Shown in pieces: positions 7,710 to 16,200 of a DNA stretch of 64,000 nt (positions are counted from its first letter, which is position 1; every line of letters starts with the position of its first letter). Both the position numbers and the translations under genes were made by a program. This DNA is from Brenneria izbisi (GTDB lineage Bacteria > Pseudomonadota > Gammaproteobacteria > Enterobacterales > Enterobacteriaceae). Below the pieces are notes generated by a model, which searched no databases, was not told the origin of the DNA, and worked only from the letters and a program-made list of their open reading frames with translations. The stretch is from positions 141,635-205,634 of the forward strand of contig NZ_JAMPJU010000007.1 in the NCBI RefSeq assembly GCF_025840185.1, written 5' to 3'.

Positions 7710-8247
7710 GGTAGGTTTCTTCCACCGACAACCCGGCCACCGGTTCGTCGAGCAGCAGCAGCGCCGGGCGCAACGACACGGCCATGGCGATTTCCAGCCA
7801 CTGTTTTTTGCCGTGCGACAAGTTTCCCGCCAACTGGCGTTTTTCCGCGCTGAGCTTGAAACGTTGTAGCAGTTCATCAATGCCGGCGGCCTCATGCCGA
7901 ACTTGTGGTCTGAGGTGACTCAACGACAGTCGCAAATGTTGTTCCACACTGAGATCGGGAAAAATCCCCGGAATTTGAAATTTAATGCTCATGCCCATCT
8001 GGATGCGTTGGAAAGGCGCCAGAGAGTTGAGCCGATGTTCAAAGAAACGGATCTCGCCGCCGCTTGGCGTATGCTCACCGGTGAGCAATTTGAAAAATGT
8101 GCTTTTCCCCGCCCCGTTTGGGCCAATGACGCAGCGCACTTCGCCGCGATGGATTTGCATATCCACCTGATTAATGACCTGAGCGCCGCCGAAGCGTTTA
8201 CTTAGCCCTTTGGTTTCAAGGATCAGATCCTGACGGTTCTGGTTCAT
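7700..8247 (-). pseudogene. urtD: 3'-truncated ABC transporter ATPase, UrtD-like
   Basis: This is the ATPase of a branched-chain amino acid/urea/amide class importer. Seen: GPNGAGKST (Walker A), LSHGKKQWLEIA (signature) and ALLLLDEPVAGLS (Walker B). After SVEETYLTGE, near 7700, the frame runs into the reverse complement of the abiEii gene and ends at 7546 in unrelated residues. The normal part with the switch histidine (usually VIEHDM) and the C-terminus is gone, and the second ATPase gene (urtE) normally next is absent. The remaining complex is therefore probably inactive. The ATG overlaps the stop of the upstream permease gene (ATGA). Confidence 0.85.
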
Positions 8248-9326
8248 GGTCTGGCCCCTTTATGTTGCACATTAGGTTTGGTTTGATGTCTGGCGGTCAG
8301 GCGGCGAATTTTTTCCGCCAGCCACGGCAGTAATCCGTTTGGCGCGGCCAGAACCACAAACAGCAGGATAAAACCCAGCAGGATCATGGCGTATTCGCTG
8401 CCGTAAACCGCCAGCCACTGCGACAGCCATACCATCAGCGCGGTGATGACCACGGTGCCGAAGATATTTTTCCGTCCTGCGGTGGCGACCCAGATAACCG
8501 GCATCGCGGCGGCGGTTAATCCCATCGATGACGGCGTGATGTAAGATCCCCAGATGGTGTACAGCGCGCCAGATAAACCGGACAGCGCGCCCCCCAGCAC
8601 GAACACCAGCAACTGATACCGGCGGATATCTATGCCAAGCATTTCCGCCCGCCGGGGATTCTCACGAATGGAGGCCAGCGTTAAGCCAAAATTGGAGCGC
8701 AGCAGACGGCGAACGCCCCAATAAACCACCGCCAGCAGCAGGATAATCAGGTAATAAAAGGCGTTTCCTTCCAACGTAAACAGTTCGCCATTCACGCCGG
8801 GCAACGAGAGCGGCGGCATGCCGGACATGCCATTGAAACCGTTGAGGCGCGCGCTGCCAATCGTCCACTGCGGCCCCGCCGTTTGCGACATGAACGTTTC
8901 GAGCACCAGGGTAAAAGAGAGGGTGACGATGCCGATGAAAATCCCGGTGACGCCGCCGTAGAACATCAGGTAACCCAACGCGGTGGCGACAGCGGCGGCC
9001 AGCAATAATGCGAACAACAGCCCGGACCAGGTGGATAGCACGCCATCGCCAAAATTGAGCGTCATCACGCCGTAGGTATAGCCGGCCAGCCCGAAGAAAG
9101 CGGTTTGGCCAAAAGAAAGAATACCGCCGTGGCCCCACATGGCGGCCAGTCCGATGGCGCAAAAGGTCCACAACAGAAAATAGGCGAAGTCGCCAATCAA
9201 CGCGCTATCCAGCACCAGCGGCAACAGCAGGGCGACGGCCAGAATAATCCCGCTTATCACAATGCTGTTGTTCAGACCGCGTTTGGGCGCACTGCCAGTG
9301 GAAACATTAACTGAAGTCATCGTCAC
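8244..9326 (-). CDS. urtC: ABC transporter permease, UrtC-like (urea/short-chain amide)
   Basis: This is the second membrane subunit of a high-affinity urea or amide importer of the LivM type. The 360-residue product has about nine hydrophobic segments and the coupling-helix pattern SIRENPRRAEMLGIDIRRYQ seen in LivM/UrtC proteins. WGHGGILSFGQTAFFGLAGY near residue 65 is also characteristic. The first codon is taken as GTG at 9326, six bases after AGGAG; an ATG at 9320 is the alternative. It ends overlapping the ATPase start. The short-chain amide transporters (Fmd type) are close relatives, so substrate is not certain. The downstream ATPase is truncated, which probably leaves this gene without a working complex. 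Confidence 0.75.
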   Translation of the reverse strand: MTMTSVNVSTGSAPKRGLNNSIVISGIILAVALLLPLVLDSALIGDFAYFLLWTFCAIGLAAMWGHGGILSFGQTAFFGLAGYTYGVMTLNFGDGVLSTWSGLLFALLLAAAVATALGYLMFYGGVTGIFIGIVTLSFTLVLETFMSQTAGPQWTIGSARLNGFNGMSGMPPLSLPGVNGELFTLEGNAFYYLIILLLAVVYWGVRRLLRSNFGLTLASIRENPRRAEMLGIDIRRYQLLVFVLGGALSGLSGALYTIWGSYITPSSMGLTAAAMPVIWVATAGRKNIFGTVVITALMVWLSQWLAVYGSEYAMILLGFILLFVVLAAPNGLLPWLAEKIRRLTARHQTKPNVQHKGARP

Positions 9327-9335
9327 GTTGCTCTC

Positions 9336-10205
9336 CTAGCGGTTGCGGGTAAACAGGCTGCCCACGCCGTTGGGCAATAAACGGATCACCAATACCGCCG
9401 TCAGCAGCAGACCAATCTGTCCGGCCAACTGCCCGTACCAGGCGTTGAGTCCGGTCTGGATGGCGCCTAAAGCCATGGCTGCGGGAATAGTGCCGACCAG
9501 TACATTTGCGCCGCCAACCACCACCGATACAAAGGCCTGCACAATAAAGCTGCTTCCCATGGTGGGAACAGCCGTCAATGTTGGGGCGTAGATTGCGCCG
9601 GCTAATCCGGCAAGGCCGGCGCCGAGGGCGAAGGTCAGCGTATAGATGCGATCGGTTTCCAGTCCGAGGCAGGCGGCCATCTTCGCGTTTTGAATGGTGG
9701 CGCGGGCGCACACGCCGTAATTGGTGTGGAAGAACAACCAATATAGCGCCGCCAATACCGCAATCGCGATCAACGGCAGGATGGCCCGATAAGTGGCGAA
9801 AGAGTAATCGCCGAGGGTAAATGATCCGAACGGGGTGGAAAGCCCTTCCAGCGAGGGACCGGCAATCAGCAGCATACTTTGCTGCACAATCAGGCTGATC
9901 GCCCAGGTAGCGACGACGGAGTCATACAATCGGCCATAGAGATGGCGTACCACCAGACGCTCCACCACGCCGCCGGCAAAGGCGACGGCCAGTGTGCCGG
10001 TCAGCATGGCGAACGGCAGCGGCAGGCCCGCTTTGTTCATCAGAATGGTGACGTAAGCGCCGCACATAATGAATTCACCGTGTGCGAGGTTGATTACGCC
10101 CATCATGCCGAAGATCACGGCCAGACCGAGCGCGGCCAGCACCAGATAGGCGACGTTATCGCCGAACGGGTAAATCACGGAATAAAGAAAGGATAGCGTT
10201 AACAT
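9336..10205 (-). CDS. urtB: ABC transporter permease, UrtB-like (urea/short-chain amide)
   Basis: First membrane subunit of the same importer, LivH-like. The 289-residue product is nearly all hydrophobic. Diagnostic segments are GVINLAHGEFIMCGAYVTI near residue 40, RATIQNAKMAACLGLETDRI (coupling loop) near residue 185 and the QAFVSVVVGGANVLVGTIPA stretch near 225. This is the short form, without the extra N-terminal periplasmic domain of longer UrtB proteins. It lies 9 bases before the next permease and about 90 bases after the binding-protein gene, in one operon. Confidence 0.75.
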   Translation of the reverse strand: MLTLSFLYSVIYPFGDNVAYLVLAALGLAVIFGMMGVINLAHGEFIMCGAYVTILMNKAGLPLPFAMLTGTLAVAFAGGVVERLVVRHLYGRLYDSVVATWAISLIVQQSMLLIAGPSLEGLSTPFGSFTLGDYSFATYRAILPLIAIAVLAALYWLFFHTNYGVCARATIQNAKMAACLGLETDRIYTLTFALGAGLAGLAGAIYAPTLTAVPTMGSSFIVQAFVSVVVGGANVLVGTIPAAMALGAIQTGLNAWYGQLAGQIGLLLTAVLVIRLLPNGVGSLFTRNR

Positions 10206-10295
10206 CTGCGGGCAATCCTCAGTGTCCTGACTGACACAGCAAATAAACCGATGACGTCAGAGAGGATACGGCTTCTCTCTGACGCAGAACGTACA

Positions 10296-11540
10296 TCAGG
10301 CTTTCGGCGGATTAGACGGGGTGTACTGGCTGGTATCCGGTTTAACCGGCAGATTGCAGCCTGCTTCACCCAACCAGTATGGCTTGATGTCGTCCCATAC
10401 CTTCGGTATTTCGATGGCGTGGTCGTCTTTCACATGGGCCAGATAGATGGTGTGGCTCAGGTGATGACTTTTCGGATCGATACAGACTTTTCCTGACGGG
10501 CCGTCCGTACAGATATCCCCGGCTTCCAGAGCGTTGCGCACGGCGACCATATCGGTGCTGCCCGCTTTTTCTACCGCCAACTTGTACAGATAAACCGCGT
10601 CATAGGCATTGGCTGCTTCCTGATTGATATACGGCTCGTTAGGGAATTTGGCGCGGAAACGCTGTTTGAAGTCGTTACTGGCTGGCGTATCCACTTCTTC
10701 AATGTAGTTGGCGGTGATATACATGTCTTTCAGCGCGGGCGGCTTGAAGCGTTTGTGCTCGTAAGCCTGACCGACGTTAACGGAACTGCCCATTGGCAGG
10801 CCGAGTTTAGCGGCGGCGGCTTGCTCGTAGTAGGAGGATTGGTTGGCCCCCACCAATAACGTCATCACAAAGTCAGGTTTGGCTTTCTGAATATTTTGGA
10901 TGGTTTGACCGAACTGCGACACGCTGAGCGGAATAAACTCTTCCCCCACCATGACGCCGCCATTCTCTGTCACAATCTTACGTACCCATTCGGCGGAGAT
11001 CTGACCAAAGTTATAATCAGCCGCGATGGTGTACACTTTCTTGCCGTATTTCTCCATCATCCACGGGATCAGCGTGGAAAACTGTTGTTCCGGCACCGCG
11101 CCGGTCACAAAGACGTTACTGTCGCACACGCCGCCTTCATACTGGTTGTTGTACCAGTACATCTGCTTTTCGCGATCCATGATGGGACGAATAGCTTCGC
11201 GCGAGGCGCTGGAAAATGCGCCGAATATGACGTCGACTTTGTCGTTTTTAATCAAACGCCGCGCCATTTGCTGGAAGCGGGTGTTATCGGATTGCGTATC
11301 GTATTTCACCAGTTCAATTGGACGACCGAGGATGCCGCCTTTGGCATTGATCTCTTCAACGGCGAGTTCTGTCGCATGGATCTTGGGTATGACGGGTAAG
11401 GCAAAATTACCTGATGCATCTTCCAGCAAACCTATTTTTACCGGTTTTTCCGCCGCGCCAGCCAGACCTGAGTAGGTCACGGCAAATGCGGCTGCCAGTG
11501 CGAGCGGTAACGCGGCGTAATGACATTTCATTCTGGACAT
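10296..11540 (-). CDS. urtA: periplasmic substrate-binding protein, UrtA/FmdD-like
   Basis: Binding protein of the importer, of the periplasmic-binding type 5 (AmiC/UrtA) class. From the chosen start it has 414 residues, with a Sec signal peptide (MSRMKCHYAALPLALAAAFA ... GLAGAAEK). The mature start KPVKIGLLEDASGNFA and the segments YWYNNQYEGGVCDSNVF and YTIAADYNFGQISAEW are typical of urea/amide-binding members. The start at 11540 follows AGGGG five bases upstream, which is better than a longer frame from 11600. The gene heads the operon and looks intact although the ATPase is broken. Urea versus formamide/acetamide specificity cannot be read. Confidence 0.75.
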   Translation of the reverse strand: MSRMKCHYAALPLALAAAFAVTYSGLAGAAEKPVKIGLLEDASGNFALPVIPKIHATELAVEEINAKGGILGRPIELVKYDTQSDNTRFQQMARRLIKNDKVDVIFGAFSSASREAIRPIMDREKQMYWYNNQYEGGVCDSNVFVTGAVPEQQFSTLIPWMMEKYGKKVYTIAADYNFGQISAEWVRKIVTENGGVMVGEEFIPLSVSQFGQTIQNIQKAKPDFVMTLLVGANQSSYYEQAAAAKLGLPMGSSVNVGQAYEHKRFKPPALKDMYITANYIEEVDTPASNDFKQRFRAKFPNEPYINQEAANAYDAVYLYKLAVEKAGSTDMVAVRNALEAGDICTDGPSGKVCIDPKSHHLSHTIYLAHVKDDHAIEIPKVWDDIKPYWLGEAGCNLPVKPDTSQYTPSNPPKA

Positions 11541-11700
11541 AAATACCCCTGGCGTTGGTGTGAAGAATGGATGCGAAAAATGGGTCTGAAAAAAAAGCAA
11601 AAAAAAAGCCCGGCAAAGTCAGATGACATTGCGAGGGCTCTATTGCCATAACCACAAGCCGACAGCGTTGGCGTTCTTGCGGATAAGTCCCGGTCACTAT

Positions 11701-12184
11701 AAAAAGCGATTCAAAGCGTTGTCAATGATAAATTTTCCAATAAAAATCAAATGGTAAATTATAATGTCGCTGCACTGAATCGGGGCGTTGCGCGCACAAA
11801 AAATGAACAGGTTGTTTGCGGCGCTCCGGCGCTCGCTAACTTACGGAACATCATCATAACGAGGGCCGATCCCGGATGGTGTATTCACTATCGATGTCAG
11901 CGGCTGCGGAATAATTGTTAATCAATTGCACCATTTGTGGGGCGAAAAAAATAATTGCTGGAAGAGAACGATTAGGCCGAAAGGTCGAATTAAGCCATTA
12001 GATCGCACCTGGATGCCGGGTACAAAAGGTAAAAAACTGTTTCCGATGTCAGAAATGCGTCAGGCTTGGGTAAATCATCGTTAATAAAGGATTTTTTAAG
12101 ATATTTCGTTATTTCAGTCGGCGGCGCGGTCAACGATAGTGCCTTCAATAGCCGGGTATAGCTGACGATAAATGGGAGTCGATG
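11701..12184. other. intergenic region with a possible C-terminal gene remnant
   Basis: This AT-rich stretch separates the divergent urtA and RcnB-like genes and should hold both promoters. From 11944 to a TAA at 12084 one plus-strand frame is open and reads in part RPKGRIKPLDRTWMPGTKGK then LFPMSEMRQAWVNHR. It has no start codon with ribosome site and I do not recognise the family. It may be the end of a lost gene. No RNA gene is seen. Confidence 0.35.
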
Positions 12185-12649
12185 ATGAATAAAAAAATAT
12201 TAGCGCTGGCGGCGGCGATGTTTACCGTAAGCAGTGGTTTTTCGACCGTATCCTGGGCGGAAGGACCGGGTGGGCGGCAGGGAGAGCAGCGGCAACTCAG
12301 CCAACCGGGGCAGCAAAAACAGCAGGTTAAGCGTGAGGGTGAAAGAAATCAGCGGCAATCGGTCAGAACCGGCGCAAACGCTAATGATGTAAATGGCAGA
12401 GATAACCGTGGCCGTGCCGGGGCGCAACGTGATCATTTTTCCTGGAACGGGCGTGATTTCAGAAAAGGACATGCGGTTCCCAAACGTTTCCGGGGCGATG
12501 ATTATCGCGTTGCTGACTGGCGCGATCGCGGTTTATATCAACCGCCGTCAGGTCAACATTGGGCGTATATTGACGGAAACTATGTGTTGATTGCGGCGGC
12601 GACGGGGATAATCACCACGATCCTGCTAAACAGCATGTTGAATAACTAG
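12185..12649 (+). CDS. RcnB-like periplasmic protein
   Basis: RcnB-family proteins are small periplasmic proteins, the founder being linked to nickel/cobalt homeostasis. This 154-residue product has a signal peptide (MNKKILALAAAMFTVSSGFS ... SWAE), then a low-complexity region rich in Gln, Arg and Gly (about residues 25-85). The conserved part follows: KGHAVPKRFRGDDYRVADWR, GLYQPPSGQHWAYIDGNYVL, and a hydrophobic end AAATGIITTILLN. The metal role is family knowledge only and no metal efflux pump lies nearby. The start at 12185 is preferred over 12182 because GGGAG is then six bases away. A stem-loop follows the gene. Confidence 0.8.
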   Translation: MNKKILALAAAMFTVSSGFSTVSWAEGPGGRQGEQRQLSQPGQQKQQVKREGERNQRQSVRTGANANDVNGRDNRGRAGAQRDHFSWNGRDFRKGHAVPKRFRGDDYRVADWRDRGLYQPPSGQHWAYIDGNYVLIAAATGIITTILLNSMLNN

Positions 12650-12660
12650 TCGGCCTGCAA

Positions 12661-12690
12661 TGTGTCGATACGCAGTCCCGCATCGACACA
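12661..12690 (+). terminator. hairpin after the RcnB-like gene
   Basis: TGTGTCGAT and ATCGACACA form a nine-base stem around a short GC-containing loop, 11 bases after the stop codon. The following TTCTTCTC is only weakly T-rich, so termination is likely but not certain. Confidence 0.55.
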
Positions 12691-12878
12691 TTCTTCTCAA
12701 TCCGCATCCTCAATTTTCATTCTCAATCCTCAATCCCGTTGCGGCGCGCTCAGCCATAAAAATGCTATAAATATGGCATCACTATCAAAAAATACCAGAA
12801 AAAGGTAAAATCACGTCTATATGGTAATTAATCTATGATTTTACTTATCTTTGTTATTATTTTTTCAGGAGTTTAATG

Positions 12879-13220
12879 ATGCAGCCATTACCTAATTGCC
12901 CAAAATGCAGTTCTGAATATACCTGGCAGGACGGTGAATTACTTAACTGCCCTGAATGTGGTCATGAATGGGCCGCTGGCGCTGAGGCGGCGACCCAGGA
13001 AGAAGGATTGATCGTCAGAGACGCCAACGGTAATTTGCTGGCCGATGGCGATACCGTTACAGTGATTAAGGATCTAAAAGTAAAAGGCAGTTCTTCCTCG
13101 TTGAAGATTGGTACGCGCGTAAAAGGCATTCGTTTGGTGGAAGGCGACCATAACATTGATTGCAAGATTGATGGCTTTGGCGCGATGAAATTGAAATCCG
13201 AATTTGTGAAGAAAAACTGA
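12879..13220 (+). CDS. yjdM: zinc-ribbon protein YjdM (PhnA family)
   Basis: A 113-residue protein of the YjdM/PhnA family, named for its place near phosphonate genes in Escherichia but without a proven role there. The N-terminal zinc ribbon is clear: CPKCSSEY then CPECGHEW, two CxxC pairs. The C-terminal domain [20 protein letters not shown] through [20 protein letters not shown] is almost identical to the enterobacterial consensus. The start at 12879 is seven bases from AGGAG; an ATG at 12876 is four bases away. The gene stands alone, with a GC-rich inverted repeat after it (GCGCCCTG ... CAGGGCGC near 13230-13256). Confidence 0.92.
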   Translation: MQPLPNCPKCSSEYTWQDGELLNCPECGHEWAAGAEAATQEEGLIVRDANGNLLADGDTVTVIKDLKVKGSSSSLKIGTRVKGIRLVEGDHNIDCKIDGFGAMKLKSEFVKKN

Positions 13221-13344
13221 TGCGCCGCGCCCTGGACTCAGACGGGGCAGGGCGCAACAATAAGCGCATATTCCGGTGTTCTCCCGTCAAACAATGCTTT
13301 AACATAGTCATAACCTTTTCCCTGGCTGGTAATACGGATATCTG

Positions 13345-14424
13345 ATGCGTCATTTGGTGATCCTCCTTCCGCTGTTTGCCGTGCTCTGTGCCTGTAGCAG
13401 CAAACCGGCGCCTTCCCTGGCGGCGCCCCAGAGCGCTGCGGTGGTGAAAGGTGGTTTTTTGCTTCAGCCCGCGCATGCGCAGCATTTGCAAGATGGTGAT
13501 TTTGCTTTTAATCCGGCAACGGCGGCCTTTGTCGACAAAATGGTGAGAGAACATGGTTTCGATCGCCAGCAATTGCATGAAGTGCTGGGTCAGACAAAGC
13601 GGCTAGACTGGGTGATTCGCCTGATGGACCGGCAGGCGCCGAGCAGCGGTGTTCCGTCAGGGCCGAACGGTGCGTGGCTCCGTTACCGCAATCAATTTAT
13701 TACCCCGGATAACGTACAGAATGGCGTGGCGTTCTGGGATCAATATCAGGCTGCATTGCAGCGCGCCTGGCAAATCTATGGCGTGCCGCCGGAGATTATC
13801 GTCGGTATTATCGGCGTGGAAACCCGTTGGGGCCGCATCATGGGCAAAACCCGCATCATTGATGCGCTGGCGACCTTGTCTTTCGCTTATCCGCGTCGCG
13901 CCACGTACTTTACCGGCGAACTGGAAACTTTTCTGTTGATGTCGCGCGCCGAAGACAATGATCCCCTCAGCCTGCGCGGTTCCTATGCCGGGGCGATGGG
14001 TTACGGTCAGTTTATGCCGTCCTCGTTCAAGAATTATGCGGTGGATTTCGATGGCAACGGTCATATCAATCTGTGGGACCCGGTTGATGCCATCGGCAGC
14101 GTGGCCAATTACTTCAAGGCGCACGGTTGGGTGAGCGGGGGCGCGATCGCGGTTCCGGCCAGCGGGCAGGCGCCGTCATTGAGTACGGGGTTCAATACGC
14201 GCTACTCCATTGCCACGTTACAGGCCGCCGGGTTACGGCCACAGACTACACTGGGCGGTTATCAAGAAGCCAGTTTATTGCGTCTTGATATCGGTAGCGG
14301 CTACCAATACTGGTATGGGCTGCCGAACTTCTATGTCATTACCCGTTACAACCATAGCTCTCACTACGCCATGGCTGTGTGGCAACTGGGTGAAGCGGTT
14401 GGCCGGGCGCGACAAGGAGATTGA
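13345..14424 (+). CDS. mltB: membrane-bound lytic murein transglycosylase B
   Basis: MltB cleaves the glycan strands of peptidoglycan to 1,6-anhydromuropeptides from the inner face of the outer membrane. The 359-residue product begins with a lipoprotein signal (MRHLVILLPLFAVLCACSSK, lipidated Cys at 17). The catalytic glutamate is E159 in IIGVETRWGRIMGKTR. Further family motifs are SYAGAMGYGQFMPSSF and FDGNGHINLWDPVDAIGSVA. Length and C-terminus are normal. The gene is convergent with the Sia-like operon, whose last stop is 76 bases away. Confidence 0.96.
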   Translation: MRHLVILLPLFAVLCACSSKPAPSLAAPQSAAVVKGGFLLQPAHAQHLQDGDFAFNPATAAFVDKMVREHGFDRQQLHEVLGQTKRLDWVIRLMDRQAPSSGVPSGPNGAWLRYRNQFITPDNVQNGVAFWDQYQAALQRAWQIYGVPPEIIVGIIGVETRWGRIMGKTRIIDALATLSFAYPRRATYFTGELETFLLMSRAEDNDPLSLRGSYAGAMGYGQFMPSSFKNYAVDFDGNGHINLWDPVDAIGSVANYFKAHGWVSGGAIAVPASGQAPSLSTGFNTRYSIATLQAAGLRPQTTLGGYQEASLLRLDIGSGYQYWYGLPNFYVITRYNHSSHYAMAVWQLGEAVGRARQGD

Positions 14425-14500
14425 TTTCGCGCAACAGGGCCTGACAGGTTGCGTCTCAGTCTGCTCGCCGCGGTGATGATAAATAATGTAAACATGGGCG

Positions 14501-15208
14501 CTATTGATATTCAACCCGGTTTCTGCCCTGATTTTTGGCCCGGTACAAGGCGATATCGGCGCAGCCATAGAGCGCGTCGAACCTGGTTTTGGGCGGCGCC
14601 CAACTGACGCCAAAGCTGGCGGTGATCAACTGCTGCGGCAAGACCTCGATTGGCGTGCTGTTGAGGCTCTGGTGAATATCTTCGGCAATCTTCACGGCTT
14701 GTCGCAGCGTAAAGCCATCCAGTAAAATCGTGAACTCTTCGCCGCCGACTCTGCCGATGCTTCCCGTCTCTGACAGCACTCTTTGTACCCGCGCCATTAA
14801 CGCGCAGATGACGCGGTCGCCGGTGGGGTGACCGTAGGCATCATTGATTCGTTTGAAGTTATCGATATCCAGAACAATCAGCCCGGCCTGATTCTGTTCC
14901 AACGTCTGATTGATACGCTCAATAATGGCGCCGCGATTATAGACGTCGGTCAGCGGATCGTGCGTGGCTTTGTATTCCAGTTCGATGGCCAGCTTGTGTA
15001 ATTGATGGTTCAGGCGATTCAGTTCTTTTTCCGCGCGATCGCTGCGCGAGATCAACCGATGGGATTCTCTGACTAATCGCTGGTAGTGCTCGGCGAGCGT
15101 CAGCAACGTATCCCGATACACCTCCGCCGGCATATCCTGCTGGTTGGCGACCCGGCGGGCCGCGAGCAAAATGTCATATTCCGGTGTAAATAATTCAAAA
15201 GTACTCAT
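14501..15208 (-). CDS. siaD: diguanylate cyclase, SiaD-like (GGDEF)
   Basis: Makes cyclic di-GMP from two GTP. The 235-residue protein has an N-terminal helical part with a predicted coiled coil (about residues 45-85, RESHRLISRSDRAEKELNRL) and a GGDEF domain whose active site is GRVGGEEFTILLDG, a functional GGEEF. No RxxD inhibitory site is seen five residues upstream. It is the last gene of a four-gene operon that matches siaABCD of Pseudomonas, in which the phospho-state of SiaC controls the cyclase. The start at 15208 is chosen because it follows the siaC stop by seven bases and has GGAG upstream. A longer frame from 15307 would run into siaC. Confidence 0.85.
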   Translation of the reverse strand: MSTFELFTPEYDILLAARRVANQQDMPAEVYRDTLLTLAEHYQRLVRESHRLISRSDRAEKELNRLNHQLHKLAIELEYKATHDPLTDVYNRGAIIERINQTLEQNQAGLIVLDIDNFKRINDAYGHPTGDRVICALMARVQRVLSETGSIGRVGGEEFTILLDGFTLRQAVKIAEDIHQSLNSTPIEVLPQQLITASFGVSWAPPKTRFDALYGCADIALYRAKNQGRNRVEYQ

Positions 15209-15215
15209 GGCGTAT

Positions 15216-15647
15216 TTACTCCAGAATCTGGCTGTGGAAAGTGAGTGCCGGAAAATCGATATGCAGTTCTTCGCCAAATTCCGCCGCGATATCATCATCC
15301 TTGTCATAGTACCAATACAAGATCACTTCCAGCCCCTGTTCAGCCGCCTGGTTCAAGGTATCGAACAGACTGAAAAGCATCTTGGTACTGGAACTGTTGA
15401 AATAAACCAGCGACACATGAATCTCGATAGCCATCGGGGAAAGCGACGTATCCCCCTTGTCGGTGGCGAGTAGCTGATGGAGATAATTTTCGATTTGCGT
15501 AATCAGAGGACGATAAAACGCGGCCGCATTTTCAGGATAGGATTCACCTGATAAAGCAAGACGGTGAAGCGTAAAGTCGAAATCCACGGTCGGCGTACAA
15601 GGCGTTCCTGCGATATTGAGATTGTCCATGTTGGTTATGTTTGTCAT
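15216..15647 (-). CDS. siaC: SiaC-like regulatory phosphoprotein (DUF1987)
   Basis: SiaC family proteins switch a partner diguanylate cyclase on when unphosphorylated and are modified by the SiaB kinase and SiaA phosphatase. The 143-residue product has the family core: DFDFTLHRLALSGESYPENA, then FYRPLITQIENYL and IEIHVSLVYFNSSSTKMLFS, the Ser/Thr run in YFNSSSTK being where the phosphoacceptor is expected. It lies one base after the siaB-like stop and seven before the cyclase start, indicating co-translation. Assignment rests on these motifs and on the neighbourhood. Confidence 0.82.
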   Translation of the reverse strand: MTNITNMDNLNIAGTPCTPTVDFDFTLHRLALSGESYPENAAAFYRPLITQIENYLHQLLATDKGDTSLSPMAIEIHVSLVYFNSSSTKMLFSLFDTLNQAAEQGLEVILYWYYDKDDDIAAEFGEELHIDFPALTFHSQILE

Positions 15648-15648
15648 T

Positions 15649-16200
15649 TCAAATAATCGCCTTCAGATAAAACGTAGGCAGGCCTGTTGATGCATCCGCC
15701 TGAAAGGTGAACTGAAGCGGTTCACTGGCATCGCGCGCGACGGTCAGTAACCCGATATCGGCGCCTTTGCTCCAGGGCGGCGCCTGGGCGCGCAGAGAGG
15801 CTTTGTAAGCAAGCCTGATTTCTTCGATGGTCATATAACGCAGCGGTTCAAGGCGCCCCCGCAGTTTCTCAATGTCTTCCGGGGTGACCTGATTGGCGGA
15901 AAGTAAAAAATATTTCCCGTTTTCATAACCGATGCATACGGCGCCGTGGCGAACTTCATGCGCTTGATCGACGATGGCGAGATCGGCGGCGGAATAGCGG
16001 ATGATGTTCTGCACCATTTCAATAAAAGCCGAAAAGAGTTTGCGGCGGATGCCCGCCGGCACCTGTTTTTTTTCAAGCTGCAACCGTACCGTTTCAGCCA
16101 ATGAGCTAATGATGTTTTGTGAGAAATACCCTACGTAATACAAGGTGATGTCATGCTGATGTGTGGTGTCGAAGAACTCGGTGTACTTAGTCTCTGACAT
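15649..16200 (-). CDS. siaB: SiaB-like protein kinase (DUF6272)
   Basis: The 183-residue protein belongs to the SiaB group of histidine-kinase-like ATPases that phosphorylate SiaC. Seen: FSAFIEMVQNIIRYSAADLA, which is the N-box helix (E-x-x-x-N) of the GHKL fold, and SKGADIGLLTVARDASEPLQ, a degenerate G-box. No membrane segment or receiver domain is present. Its start overlaps the end of the phosphatase gene by 14 bases and its stop is one base before siaC, so the genes are tightly coupled. Confidence 0.82.
   Translation of the reverse strand: MSETKYTEFFDTTHQHDITLYYVGYFSQNIISSLAETVRLQLEKKQVPAGIRRKLFSAFIEMVQNIIRYSAADLAIVDQAHEVRHGAVCIGYENGKYFLLSANQVTPEDIEKLRGRLEPLRYMTIEEIRLAYKASLRAQAPPWSKGADIGLLTVARDASEPLQFTFQADASTGLPTFYLKAII

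Noticed and set aside
11560..11660. sigma-54 promoter for the urtA-like operon
   Set aside because: TGGCAATAGAG...TCGCA resembles the elements but the GG to GC spacing is wrong.
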